The notes below the pieces were generated by a model. It was not told the DNA's origin and searched no databases. It was given only the letters and a program-made list of their open reading frames with translations. Positions 11,904 through 23,900 of a stretch of 64,000 nt of DNA are shown piece by piece. Made by a program: the position numbers and the translations under genes. The stretch lies in the NCBI GenBank assembly GCA_018417955.1, contig JACTVC010000019.1, positions 124,001-188,000 of the forward strand, given 5' to 3'. The first letter of the stretch is position 1. Every line of letters starts with the position of its first letter. This DNA comes from Laccaria trichodermophora. Taxonomy: Eukaryota > Basidiomycota > Agaricomycetes > Agaricales > Hydnangiaceae.

Positions 11904-13371
11904 CCACTCAATGAAAACTACATGATACCGCTGAAGGGATTTCTATATCGCACATTATCGTCCGCTCAGTCCCAGCATATGAAATGTTGATTCAATCAAG
12001 CCTTGTCAACGTATGAATCAGAAGTCTTTCAACCACAAACGCATCAAAAAACATATCCACCATTTCGTTGAAGACATGCAGTCGATCCTGCCATAGTACT
12101 CCCAATACTCAGGCAACCACCCAGAGCGCTCTCAATCAGCAACAGCCCCAGTGCGCATCTCCGTCCTTCATACCCAAAGGATATAATGAAACCCAACATC
12201 TCCAGTCTCGATTAACCACCGTTCAAGTACGAAACGCTCGTCGGTAACTCATCATGATATCTGTCCACCACCTGATTGAAGACATCCCCTTCAGAAGTAC
12301 ATTTCATTCTGGCAGTGGACCTGCCCTCCAGTACTTTCCATCCCGCCCTACAATACTTCCAATACTCAGGCAGCCATCCATCTCTCGCACGATAAAGGAT
12401 ATAAGAGGCCACAAAACTCCAAGAAACATTGCCATGTCCTTTCTCAAAGCCTCCTCAACGGTTCTCGAGCCTCGGGGTACTTCTCAGAGGTTTCTCCATG
12501 GCGTCCCAGCCAAACTTCACCTGGAACTTACAAATAATTACTCGCCGACAATGCTGAAGCGCTCGACCACCCATCAACACCAACATCCTGCACCTCTGGA
12601 TCTGGAGGTGACAACGCGCAAAGTTGGTCAGGATATGCCAATTGTTCGTCTTTGCTCAAGAGGTGCCCTCCTTCAAGGACAAGACAGTCGACAACTCTGA
12701 ATGCATGTGGCGTTGAATTTGGATCCGAGTTTGGATCTGCACCTGAACATCTTGAACATGTCCAGAAGACGCCGAACGGGGATGGTGGGATTTGGCGCGA
12801 CGCACTTCATCGTTTCGCACATCTTTTCCATCAACCGCATGCATATGCTGACCGTGGAGTCTAGGCGACAACTAACAGGAGGCGTTTGTGAATATTGCAC
12901 ATTCCCTGTTGTGATTGGGCCTGTGGACTCGTAGACGGTAATATATCCCCAAGAGCTGAGATATGGTGGAGCAGATTTTGTGCCAGGACGAGAGGAAAGA
13001 TTAGACGTTAAACCGTGAGCGCTGAGCGCACACTTGGCCTTGATTATGTGATGAGCAACGCATTAAGCATAATGCATAAGTCCCAGGCTGGATATTAGTC
13101 TGGTGACGTTGAGTGCCGCGCGGGGAGATCAGGTGAAGCAAGTAGTTGGGCAACATGTCACTGAAGGCGGTGAAGGTCGTTCGTCAATGGAAGGGGTTCA
13201 TCGCTAGGCGCCAGCGCACATGTGCAACACCTGGACACTGGCAATCATCAGCCAGCTATTCTTGGAATGACAGCGTGGGCAGTGACGGGACTTACGACAA
13301 AGAATTGGCCTCTGAGGCGTCTAGCGCTTGAGGGGCCTGACTGAGGAGCTGGGTCATGGAATCTGCCGCCG
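11904..13371 (-). other. intergenic with degraded repeated coding remnants
   Basis: On the minus strand, 12430-12212 reads as a protein-like stretch including DGWLPEYWKYCRAGWKVLEG and DVFNQVVDRYHDELPTS. A related but broken copy containing SGWLPEYWEYYGRIDCMSS lies at about 12140-12040. Further minus-strand stretches near 12900-12660 are open in more than one frame. These look like remains of a duplicated small gene. No complete gene could be assembled, and the family is unknown. Confidence 0.3.
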
Positions 13372-13503
13372 GTGGGCGCCCCTTCGCAAGAGACTTGCTC
13401 AGCCCAACATCATCTTTCACTATCTATCAAATCCTGCCCACCACAGGTACCAGTGTCTACCCAAATCTCTCCAGAGCAGGTTCTTACCGGGAATGTTCAG
13501 CAC

Positions 13504-16500
13504 GCAATGGATCACCGTCAATTCATAGCTCAGATCCAGGCAAAAGTCAAGAAGTATTCTGATATAACTCTCTCAGCATATATTGAAGATTTAAGCCTGG
13601 CTATTCGAAAGGTCGTGCCACTACGCTACAATGCGCGTAAGATTAATCGTAACGGCTTCAAAGCGTTGCTTTTTCTTCGTCTTTACGAATTAGAAGGTGT
13701 TCCAGACCATATCACTCAAGGCTCGATCCTACTCCTCAACTTTGTATCCTTGTCTCAAGAACCAGGGTATGCCTTCACCTGTTTCTGCTTTGCAAATCAC
13801 TCTCGTGATCTCTACGAGGAGACAACAAAGATTGAGTATCTGGAACAGTCAATCGAATTGATGCAACGATGGTTGGAGGCGGAAGAACAGGGGAGTGTGG
13901 TTCATCTTGCGGTAGCAGCAACCACCTCCTCTTCTTTCATGCATTACTACATTCGTGAGGATGCAGAAGGAGCACTGATGAAGGGAATGAAGTTATACAA
14001 GGCAACCCGACAGAAGGCGGAGAACGCTGGTTGGATCTCATCCCTCGGCATGGAGAGGACTTTGTTCGTCATTGGCGAAACCCTTTGCCAACGATATGCG
14101 AAGGGTGGATCCGACGATGATCTCGCAAAGTCCGTTCATCTTCTTCTAGATATCTTGAATCTCTTCACCCCCCAAGACAGTTTCTGCTTCACAACCCTTA
14201 CCACTCTTGTCCTCTCAATGATTTTCCATCTAGCTCGGACTATCAAGTCTTCTGGACTTTGGTTCAAATGCCTCATCGGGCTCCACAATATTTTGTGTGT
14301 TTACATTTTGGGAGAATCCAACGGAACCGATCTTCCCGACGTCCTGTTCAAAATTCTAGATGCTTGTCTTACTGAACCCACATCCCATGCTGCATGCGTT
14401 CTTCACATTGCAGATCTTTTTCAATGCGGAGGAAAATGCGACAAACTGCCTCATGATCAGTTTTGTTCCGATGATGATGAGGTGAACAATGGTTCGCTCT
14501 GGGTTGATTCCTGGGAGGATGATCGTCGTGGCCTACGTGAAGCAATATCAAATGGATATATTCCCCCTCATTTCGTTTTCGGTTTCAAAGCAATTCTGGT
14601 TCACCGCCCGGAAACATCCGGCAAGATCCTGTTCCGCGCCCCAAATCCTGTAGAGGTACACGAGTGCTCCTTTGAATTCGAGGTATTTCCATTGAATAGG
14701 CACCCGAATACGATGCACAGTAAGCCTAGTTTCATTCTTTCGATGCACTCAATAGTCGCTAAATACATTGACAGAAGTTCCTCTGGATCACATGGCCTTC
14801 ATACGAGCGGTTGAGAAAATCTGCAAACAAATGTCTTGCGATGAGCTATCTTTTTACATCGACGACATCAGGAAGTTCAACCCGCCCATATTTTCCGCCG
14901 TCCCACACCAGTGGACTCAGTCGCCTTGTATCCGCGCATGTTTTCTTAGGACCCGATACGAGCATCATGATTATGAGGATGAAGATTTAAAGGAACTAAA
15001 AAACCTGATGGCCACGGTCTGCCTAGAAAAAGAGCCTGGGTACTCCCACATTCTTTGCTATGTCGCAGATAAATGTCTGGACGACGAGACTGATGCGCCA
15101 TCCGTTAACACCGCTGCCACCCATTTCCAGGCGTACCTCGGGATCCAAGAGCCAGGCTCTCCGGGGTATTTTATAGGTGTTGTTGGGTTGGCGTCAACCC
15201 TCCTGTTGTCGTCAATTCATCACGGGGCAGCAGTCACACTTGCTGCATCGCTCGAGATCCTCAGAGAGGTCCTTTCTTCCGGAGAATCTTGGATGACAGC
15301 GCGAAAAATATTAATCCTTGGGCGAATCTTGAACAAACGGGTCACACATTTTTCCGCCTCCAATGACGCGCTGACGAAATCCATCCCGATCCTAAAATGC
15401 ATTCTTGGTCTTCTTCCGCCCCAACCACCCCCATATGTCTCTATCCTGGAACTCCAGGTTGTTTCAATGGCACTTGCCTTATCAAAGTGGGTGTCGGCGA
15501 ATGACTGGCACGACGCACTTACCTTGCTCGCAAAAGGGTTAGAGCTGTATGTCACTGGAAATGTCTCTAGCAGCGATGGCGAGCCGGAATCGTCAAGACC
15601 GTATACGAAGGAAAAGTTGAACACTCTATATGGGCTCTTCACCAGTGCTCTTACAGGATCCTTTACTCTTGAGCTTGAAGCTATGTGTTTGATTCACATG
15701 GCGGATGTTCTCCAATATAGCGCCTTCGATGTTTTGCGTCACCCCCAGTCACTCCTTCTATCGTTCACGATATACCAACGAAGCCTGCGTCTGCCACTGA
15801 GTCGCAAGATGGCTGATGATGCACATTTCCTAGAGAAAAATGATCTCCACAGGGCATGGGAAGATGAGCGTGAGGCCTTGCGCAAGGCCATCACGGCATA
15901 TGTGTACCACACAATTGCCCCAGTTGACACTCTCCCAAACAGTTCCTACACGTTCAAATATCGTGTTCTTCGCGACAGTAACCCCAAGCTTTGTGACCAT
16001 CAATGTATCTTCCGGTACTATCCTATTGAGGGACATCAAGAAACTTTCCATGATGCACGTTTGAAGCTCCAGGACCTGCAACTAGAAAAAAGCTTTCGAC
16101 TTGCGTGGCCCGAGGACCTCATTGTATTACCGGCGTCAAGCGATTCCTCCGTTCCAGACTTGCCGACAAGCTATAGATTTCCTGAAATTGATGAGCATAT
16201 CTCGAGGAACGATAACGTGCTTTCTCTTCCGCTGGAGCAGCGAACTATGAAAGCACTCCTTCGGCATCTTGGTTCCGTAGTTCGCCATATTGAGAATTCC
16301 TATTTTGACATGACCAAGGCGTTCTTCAATAGCCTGAGACAAGAAGAAGTTTATACGCCGAGTGAACTTGCTCTCGAAAACCGTATACAGGACCTCAAAG
16401 ACTCGTCCGCTTCTTTCGCACGGACGGCGCCTATCGAGGCTCTCATTGTGAGGGGACCAGAAAAATGTTTAGAGCTTGTTGACAGAACTCGTGCTCTATT

Positions 16501-18047
16501 CTGGGCGCGGCTCTTGCGGTTACGAACCTCATTCGATGGTTTGCCGGAAGGCCTGGCGCGTCGACTCAAGAAAACCGCCACGATGCTTCATCGTTGCAAG
16601 GGACAGGTAAATTCCGGTGTTTCAAAAGCCGAGGCTATAAAGCAGTTGGAGTTAGAGCAGTTGTTTAAAAAGCTAGTGGACCAGGCCCGTTCTGTCCCAG
16701 GATTCAAGAATTTTTTGCGACCGAAAGCGTATGATACCTTGATGAAGGTCTCAGCCGAAGGACCCGTTGTGGTTCTGCTTGGAGATTCGTCAACATATGC
16801 CGCACTGCTCGTCCATCCATCTGGTGTTGACGCAATTTATTTGTCTACACTCACAGAGAAAGTCCTGGAAAACCTGTTGATAAGGACACTACAAGCTAAT
16901 CGAGCGGCCCGGTCTATTTTACAAGAGGAGGAATATATCCCAGGACAAGAAAGGGCAGGCAAGCTTAGCAATCCAGCCCGCTCCCTGCCCCCTTATGAAG
17001 AGATACTACGTGGTTTATGGCAACACATAGCAAAACCGGTTCTCGACCGCTTGGGCGCTACTTCGGTAAGATTTTTACGCCCTCAAAATCTCAAGCTTAT
17101 CTGGGACATGGTAGAATGGGGATCCGTTGAAGCGCCCACGTCTTTGGTGGTGTCCCACTGGACGCTTCGAATTTCTTCCTCTCCATGCTGCGGGGATAGG
17201 TTTCGGAACACCCAAAGTCGAAAGTGTTTCAACATACGCTGTTTCTTCTTACACACCAACTATTTCAGCCCTCCTCTCCGCTCGCTGGAGGCCTTTCACG
17301 CTTTCTAGCTCACAACTAAAAATGCTGGTGTTAGCCCAACCGACGACCAAAGGTCACAAAGATTTACCAATGACGAAGAACGAAGTAAAGGTCATTGAAC
17401 AGATTATCCCTCCCAACCAACTTCTTCGGTTGGGTGAGGTTGGGACACCGCTGAATATTTCTAATTCAAACCGGACTGTAGAAGATGCGACCAATCACCT
17501 TGCTCAAGCTTCCATTCTTCACCTTGCTTGTCACGGTCATCAAGACCCAGATGACCCTCTGAATAGCGGTTTTGAGCTTGAAGATGGGCGGTTGACGCTT
17601 GCTAAATTGATTGGCTGCCAGGCGCCCAATGCATTCCTCGCCTTTCTTAGTGCTTGCGAGAGCGCATCAAACGACCTGTCCATTCCGGACGAGACTCTCA
17701 ACCTCGCAGCTGCTATGCTCTACGCTGGTGAGTAACTTCTTGATCTCCTTGTGGAGTAGCCTTCAAATAGCCAACTAGGCTTTCGAAGTGTTATCGGCAC
17801 AATGTGGTCAGTTTTTCAAACATTCACCCGTTCCTGGGACATGTTGTAAATATCTGGATTTAGGACGATGAACGATAAAGACGGTCCTGAAGTCGCGCGA
17901 ACGGTTTATGAAGAGTTGTTCAAAGACCCTGATCAAGAAGTGGACCCTAAATTGATACCATACGCACTTGATTTAGCAGTCCGGAGGTTACAAGAAAAAG
18001 GGGTTCACCCGAGCCGATGGGCTACATATATTCATGTCGGTGTTTGA
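13504..18047 (+). CDS. CHAT-domain protein with two related N-terminal modules
   Basis: Exons 13504-14719, 14775-17065, 17115-17727, 17779-17806 and 17864-18047 join in phase to 1,443 residues. An in-frame ATG at 13372 would add 44 residues and cannot be excluded. The C-terminal domain is CHAT (caspase/HetF associated with TPRs, clan CD peptidase fold). It has WWCPTGRFEFLPLHAAG, the catalytic-His motif LHLACHG (codon near 17532), the catalytic-Cys motif LSACESA (codon near 17654) and FRSVIGTMWTM. Both dyad residues are present, so it is predicted to be an active cysteine protease. Residues ~1-405 and ~406-850 are two helical modules of one plan. Both open with a FI..(V/I)..K.C/KKYS-type helix and end with W(E)D(D/E)R..LR.AI then a C.F....P...H block. 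Such proteins are expanded in Agaricomycetes and often discussed as signalling or immune-like effectors. Substrate unknown. Confidence 0.88.
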
Positions 18048-18489
18048 TTCGCTTCGTTCTTCATTTTTCGCGACATTATCTACATGAGTGCTCAAAGCAT
18101 TCAACGGGCACTTGACAAAACAGTTGTCAGACTCCGATATGAATTTGGTGATAGTCGATCAATTTCATATGATTTATTTCAAGAACAAATCATGCTCATA
18201 TGAGCTCCCCTCGCAATTCTATTCATGATCAGTCCCATTCTCTTTCCACAACACCAAAATTCCAACAAACAAGCCTGAGAGTCGACGAGAGCAGGAGGAG
18301 CTGAGCCGCACATGGTGGAGAAGACGACGGAGGATGAAGTGGGGACGGCGAGTCAGGTGGTCCGCGCCTACGCCAAAGCGATAGGCTGAGCGCCGGGAAT
18401 GCGCGCCTCTGCTCTATCGTTTCGCAATTAGCTGTATATATAGATCCATTCACAAACCAGAAACCCACCAACGACGAAACACTCCAAAA
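18048..18489. other. intergenic, CHAT gene to F-box gene
   Basis: Should contain the CHAT terminator and the F-box promoter. A TATATATA run at 18434-18441, about 50 bp upstream of the next ATG, may be a TATA-type core promoter. Nothing else was seen. Confidence 0.4.
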
Positions 18490-20562
18490 ATGCCGCCAAA
18501 ACCCCGCTCTAAAAGTGAAATCTCCACCACCCTCACCAGTTACCTCACCAACATCCTCCGCGACGAGCCTTTGATAAAGGCTAGGAAGAAGGTCATCACT
18601 GAGCTGCTCGCCAACAAGCGCCGCAATCCGCCGTCCGACGGGAAATGTGCCAACAACTCCTTCATGGATCCGCCGCCCGAAGGGAAATATCCCATTAACC
18701 GACTTCCCAATGCACTTCTTGCGCGCATCTTCAAGGTCGGGCACGATATGGAGGAGGAGGGAGAGGGCGAAGACGATGATGACGGTTTCCGTTTGGCAAC
18801 GCCGTTGAAGAAAGGCCCGGTTGGCGGGGGCAAAGAAATCGTCGATGACGATGATGATGAGGGCTGGATAGATGAAAGTGCCGAATATAGTTCCTCCGAC
18901 GATGAATATTTTCAAAAGAAGGGCTTCCTCCCCTTCCAGATCCTCGCCTCACATGTGTGTAGGCGCTGGCGCGAAGTCGCCCTCCAATCCCACACCCTTT
19001 GGACAACCCTTATATTTGTGGCACCTGCTAGATATGATCAACTCGAGGCGTACATTCAGCGATCGCAGGGGTTCCCACTTAATATCTTTATTGATTGTAC
19101 TATTCCAGATGTACAAGATTCCGACGAGGAGGAGGAGGACGAGGACGAGAACCACGAATGCAAGTTCTTCTCCCAAGATGAGCTGACAAAAATTCTCGAT
19201 CTGGTCATCCCCCACGTCGCTAGATGGCGAGTATTCGAGTTCTCTGCAACCTTCTACACCTACATCTACACAACCCTCAAGCGCCTGGCCGAATGCCCCG
19301 CTGCCCCCCTCCTCAAGATATTCCAGCTATATCACTACGAAGAGTGTGAAGACTGTGACCTCTTCAGCCCCGTAGAGCTCAATACCCGTTTCGTGCCCTT
19401 CCACGGCAACGCCCCCAACCTCAAGCACGTCTCCCTCTGGGGCGTGCACATCGATTGGGAAGCGTCTGTCTCTTACCTCTGCGGTTTACAAACGTTCGAA
19501 CTCGCGTATCACTCCAACGACGTCCGGCCCTCTTACAAAACTTTCTTCGAGATAATTGACAATTGCCCCAATCTCGAAATCCTCACCCTCAGCCTCTCTG
19601 GTCCGGCACTCCTTGCAGACTCGGACGAGGAATGGGGTCCGCACCAACTTGAGATCCCGTCGCTCAAGTGTCTTGTACTACGCTATCACGCCCCACACTA
19701 CGCCACAGCGCTAATGCAGCACCTCTACGTGCCCAACGTCACCCAGCTGGAATTGGAGTTCGATGAACACGATTATTCCGAGTTTATCGTTAAAGCGCTG
19801 GCCAAACCTGTAAGGGGCAAAGCAAAGTCGCTCCTTGCACAGTTGGAGCAAATGAAGATTTCTGAGCTTCCTATTGATAACAAGGTGGCTGAAGTGCTGC
19901 TGGACCAGCTTGCGGGGCTGTTGACGTTGAACATCAACTGCTCAAAAACGTCAGAGCAGGCGATTCTCAACAAGTTGGCGTGGCAGAAGAATCTGTTTGA
20001 GTTAGGTCCATCTGCTGCTGAGGGACATGCAAACGCAACAACATATTGTCCCTTGCTGCACACCATTTACACAACGGGGGTTGACGGCGCGACGATGAAA
20101 AAATTCGTAGAGGCGCGCCGCGCCGCTGGGGTACCTTTAAAGAAAGTGCTGATGTGTGATCGCGATAAAATTTCGGCGAAACAAGAAAAGTGGTTGAAAG
20201 ATCATTTGGAGTCGCTTGAATTTTTCGAACCGTCTGATTCCGAGGAGGAACAACCGATTTGGAGTCTTATCGAGAGTGACGATGAGGAGGACGATGAGGA
20301 GGAGGAGGAACCACCGAATTTGATGGAACTTATGGGTCACACGATCGACAATGAGAAGGAAAAGGACTATGAGGGAGAGGAGGACGATTATGACAAGGAG
20401 GAACTACTGCGTATAAGTAATTTTGTCGAAACTGATTTTTATCGACACCATGAGGGAGAGGATCACGATGAAGAAGAGGAATCATCGAAATTGACGATAA
20501 GAAAACTAATGATGAGGAGGCAGAGGAGGGCGATGGAGAGGAGGAGGAACAACCGAGTTTGA
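18490..20562 (+). CDS. F-box protein with acidic insertions and tail
   Basis: Single-exon frame of 690 residues. F-box core: INRLPNALLARIFKVG (residues ~76-91). An acidic insert follows (EEEGEGEDDDDG and a second DDDDE run), then ILASHVCRRWREVALQSHTLWTTLIF (~155-180), the typical Agaricomycete F-box ending. The middle part has LRR-like spacing (LEILTLSLSG, LKCLVLRYH, VTQLELEF). The C-terminus is an acidic repeat tail (DDEEDDEEEEEPPNLMELM and related units). By family it would bind Skp1 and recruit a target to an SCF ubiquitin ligase; the target is unknown. The tail repeat continues past the stop codon in another frame, so the present C-terminus may be recent. Confidence 0.85.
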   Translation: MPPKPRSKSEISTTLTSYLTNILRDEPLIKARKKVITELLANKRRNPPSDGKCANNSFMDPPPEGKYPINRLPNALLARIFKVGHDMEEEGEGEDDDDGFRLATPLKKGPVGGGKEIVDDDDDEGWIDESAEYSSSDDEYFQKKGFLPFQILASHVCRRWREVALQSHTLWTTLIFVAPARYDQLEAYIQRSQGFPLNIFIDCTIPDVQDSDEEEEDEDENHECKFFSQDELTKILDLVIPHVARWRVFEFSATFYTYIYTTLKRLAECPAAPLLKIFQLYHYEECEDCDLFSPVELNTRFVPFHGNAPNLKHVSLWGVHIDWEASVSYLCGLQTFELAYHSNDVRPSYKTFFEIIDNCPNLEILTLSLSGPALLADSDEEWGPHQLEIPSLKCLVLRYHAPHYATALMQHLYVPNVTQLELEFDEHDYSEFIVKALAKPVRGKAKSLLAQLEQMKISELPIDNKVAEVLLDQLAGLLTLNINCSKTSEQAILNKLAWQKNLFELGPSAAEGHANATTYCPLLHTIYTTGVDGATMKKFVEARRAAGVPLKKVLMCDRDKISAKQEKWLKDHLESLEFFEPSDSEEEQPIWSLIESDDEEDDEEEEEPPNLMELMGHTIDNEKEKDYEGEEDDYDKEELLRISNFVETDFYRHHEGEDHDEEEESSKLTIRKLMMRRQRRAMERRRNNRV

Positions 20563-20983
20563 TGAAATTTATCGATGTTAACTTGAGATTGACGATGAGG
20601 AAGAGGAACCGCCAAGTTTGATGAATCTTGACTTGGGAATCGTGATTTGACTGTACGGTACTTACATACTTACCAGTATACTGTAGGTGTATTTTGACTT
20701 GATGGCACAATGCTAGAAGGACGGATGATACCACAATGATCATGGTTGGGATCCTTCAACTGGTTTAAAAATATCACCGTAAAAAAGAGGGCGAAACTGG
20801 CAACCGAACCCCCATAGGCATAAAGGTCGTGAATTCGTCGTACAATCGTTAAACTGTGTAACAAAGGTTTGAAGCAGAAATCCCATAGTGTGATGCCAGG
20901 TATAGTAGAGTGAAAAGATGAGGCCCGCACATCCAAAAAAATCAAGCAAAATCTAGGCCGTGATTACCTGAACCCTCACTGGC
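20563..20983. other. convergent intergenic region
   Basis: Holds the 3' ends of the F-box gene (plus) and the Hsp70-like gene (minus). The first ~90 bp continues the acidic repeat of the F-box tail out of frame (see findings). No further gene seen. Confidence 0.5.
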
Positions 20984-23900
20984 TTACTTCTTTCCTTTCT
21001 TCTTCTTATTCTTTCCAGCCCCCGTGGTCTCAGGTTCCTTCGAAGTTTCACCTTCAGGCTTGTCCTCGGCAGGGGCAGCTTCCTGGTTATTCTTGCCCTT
21101 CTTGCCCTTCTTCTTCTTGGCAGTCACCGCAAAGCTACCCCACCCTTCCTCCTCCTGTGCCTCCTGTTCTTGAGCACCCTCTCCTTCAACCCCACCATCC
21201 CCTTCGCCTGTGGGGCTGGTAACCTCCTCAGGATCCCCAACAGCATCAGCATCAGCGCTCTCTTCCACAGCAGAGATTTCCTCGATAGTAGTAATAGCAG
21301 GTGGTGGTATGGGTGTTGCTTCCTCGGATCCATTGGCAGGCTTGGCCTCTCCAGTCTCTTGAGTGCCGCCTCCGATTGCGCCCAACGATGCACCAAAATC
21401 ATTCCCAAACGATCCAGAGTTGAAATCAATGTTGTCGAACGCAGAGTTGACCATTGTATCCGTATTGTTCGCAGGCGTATCAGCGAACACTGATGAACTC
21501 CCAAATGCTCCTCCTCCTCCCCACCCAAAAGATGACAACTTGGAGGGGGTGGTAGCCGCTGGAGTCGTTGCTGCTGGCGTGTTTCCCTTGGATTTCTTGC
21601 CCTTCTTCGCCGTAGTCGTGGTCCCCCAGCCCATGTTATCGTCATCCCATGCTGGAGCTGACAAGGAGGAGAACAAACCGCCGCCACCACCACCACCAAA
21701 GACGGAAGTTTGGGCAGTATCTGCGCCTGTGTCGAAGTTGAACAATTCGGCAGCTTTCGCTTCTTCTGCTGCTTTGTCTTTCGCCTCTTGCTCTTTCCTT
21801 GCTGCCTCCTCTGCCTCATTCGCAATCCTAGCTGCTTCAGCAGCATCATCTGCCTCTTTCTTTTTCCTCTCCGCCTCAACCGCATCCGCTTTCTCTTTCT
21901 CAATCCTAGCAGCCTCAACATCTGCCTTCTCCTTCTCGATTCTTGCCGCCTCAGCAGCGGCAGCAGCATTCGCATTCTCCTTCTCGATTCTGGCTACCTC
22001 AGTAGCGGCAGCAGCATCTGCCTTCTCTTTCTCGATTCTGGCTGCCTCGGCAGCAGCAGCATCCTCTTCCTCCTTCTTCCTGGCTGCCTCAGCTTCCTTC
22101 TTCTTCCTAGCCTCCTCAGCTGCAGCTTCCTTCTTCTTCTTAGCCTCCTCAGCTGCAGCTTCCTTCTTCTTCTTAGCCTCCTCAGCTGCAGCTTCCTTCT
22201 TCTTCTTAGCCTCCTCAGCTTCAGCTGCCTTCTGCTTCCTAGCCTCCTCAGCTTCCTTCTTCTTCCTAGCTTCCTCAGCTTTATCCGCCGCCTCTTGCTC
22301 CTTCCTAGCTTTCTCATCTGCCTCCTCCTTCTCCTTCTTCTTCTTCTCCTCCTCAGCCTTTCCCTCAGCTTCCAGCGCGGCCAACCTAGCTGAAGGCGTA
22401 GTAGCTGCAGGGGTAGTAGCCGCCGACCCTTTCTTCTTCTTCTTGTTCTTCCCAATACCACCAGCCTCCTTGACAGTCTCATCAGCCGGCGTAAGAGGTG
22501 TTTCCTCGACGGCAGGTGTAGTAGCAGCCGCAACGGGTGTAGTAGGCACAGCGGGCGTCGAGACCTTAGGCGACGCTGTTGCCCCCCAACTATCTTGTGC
22601 AAAACTCTCTGCAGCCACCTCCTGCTGCGCAGGATTCAAAGGGCTCAACAGCTTTGGGGACCCAGCAGCCCTAGGTCCAGACCCAAGAAGAGCAGAGGCA
22701 AGAGAAGGCGAGTTGAGAGCAGCAGCGATGTCAGCTGGAGCTGGAGGATCGAAAACGAGCGGTTCAGAAGCCTGCGCGAAGGGAGATTTACTGGCGAGGG
22801 TAGCAGGTGAGTTCCTAGACGCAGCCGCAGAGCTTTTCTTTTTCTTCCCCTTCGCAGTAGTAGTGGGTGACTCGACGATGGGTGCAGCAGAAGCAGGATC
22901 TTCCCAATTTTGTTGCTCTCCCGCCAACGCCGCAGGACCCTCATCAAACAAAGCAGGAGCAACCACCGTCGTACTAGTCTCCCCAACCACAGACGTCAAA
23001 GGCTCATCGAATATGGACTTGGGCGCGCCAGCACTATCACCGAATATCGACCTCGAAGCGTTGTCTCCAAACGCAGACTTGGGGGTACCAAACATCGACT
23101 TGGAGTTATCTCCAAACGCAGATCGTGGAGTACCAAAAATGGATTTATGTCCTTCTCCAGAGGGCGTCAGGGACATGGACCCTGCAGGAGGGAGTTCCTC
23201 TGCGGGTGGGGGTGCACCAAAGATGGATGTCGAGTCTGCTGCTGTTGAATCCAAGGGGGACTTGAGTCGGTCGAAAAGGGGGGATGAGCGCGCTTGATGT
23301 TGATCACCAATTGCAGATCTAGGTGGGGCTTCCCAAGTTGCAGGAGGAGCTTGGTCGACAGGAGGTACTACCTCTGCTGCTGCTACTGCACGATCCCTGC
23401 CTCTCTGAGAAGAAGCTCGAGACATTGATATTGACGCGGCAGTTGCAGTTGCAGGAGTCACAGGCCTAGAAGACCCATGTCCATTCGCATAACCCTCCAA
23501 TCCCCCACCAGGCTTCGGCACAGCAATCGAGTTGCTCCTCGAGACAGCCCTGGAAACAGGCGTCCTATCATAATCCCTGTCCCTGTCCCTCTCCCGCTCT
23601 TTCCCCTTATCCAACGCCGTCCTCCTCCTATCCGACTCACTCCCCGTTCTATCCCCATCACTGCTCTTCAAAGAATGAGCAGGAGCGCGCGAGTGCACAG
23701 AAGGTGAAGAAATGCCGCTTGGGCCCTTGGACGACAAGGAGCGTTCTACGCGGACTATCTCTGGTATAGCAGAAACGGGTGTCTCTCGTCCACGTCTGAT
23801 GCTGTTCTCTCTTTCGGAGTTGTACGAGTCTGTAGGTGTGCGTGCACGAGAGGAAGGCTCTGAACGCAGACGCTCTGAGCGTGGTGTGTTGTTATAAGAG

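Noticed and set aside
18229..18915. 228-residue minus-strand frame with a hydrophobic start
   Set aside because: Overlaps the F-box gene start antisense, with no splice or motif support.
21363..23297. 644-residue plus-strand frame
   Set aside because: It is antisense to the low-complexity tail of the Hsp70-like gene. Ala/Glu/Lys codons read in reverse as Ser/Phe/Ala without stops.
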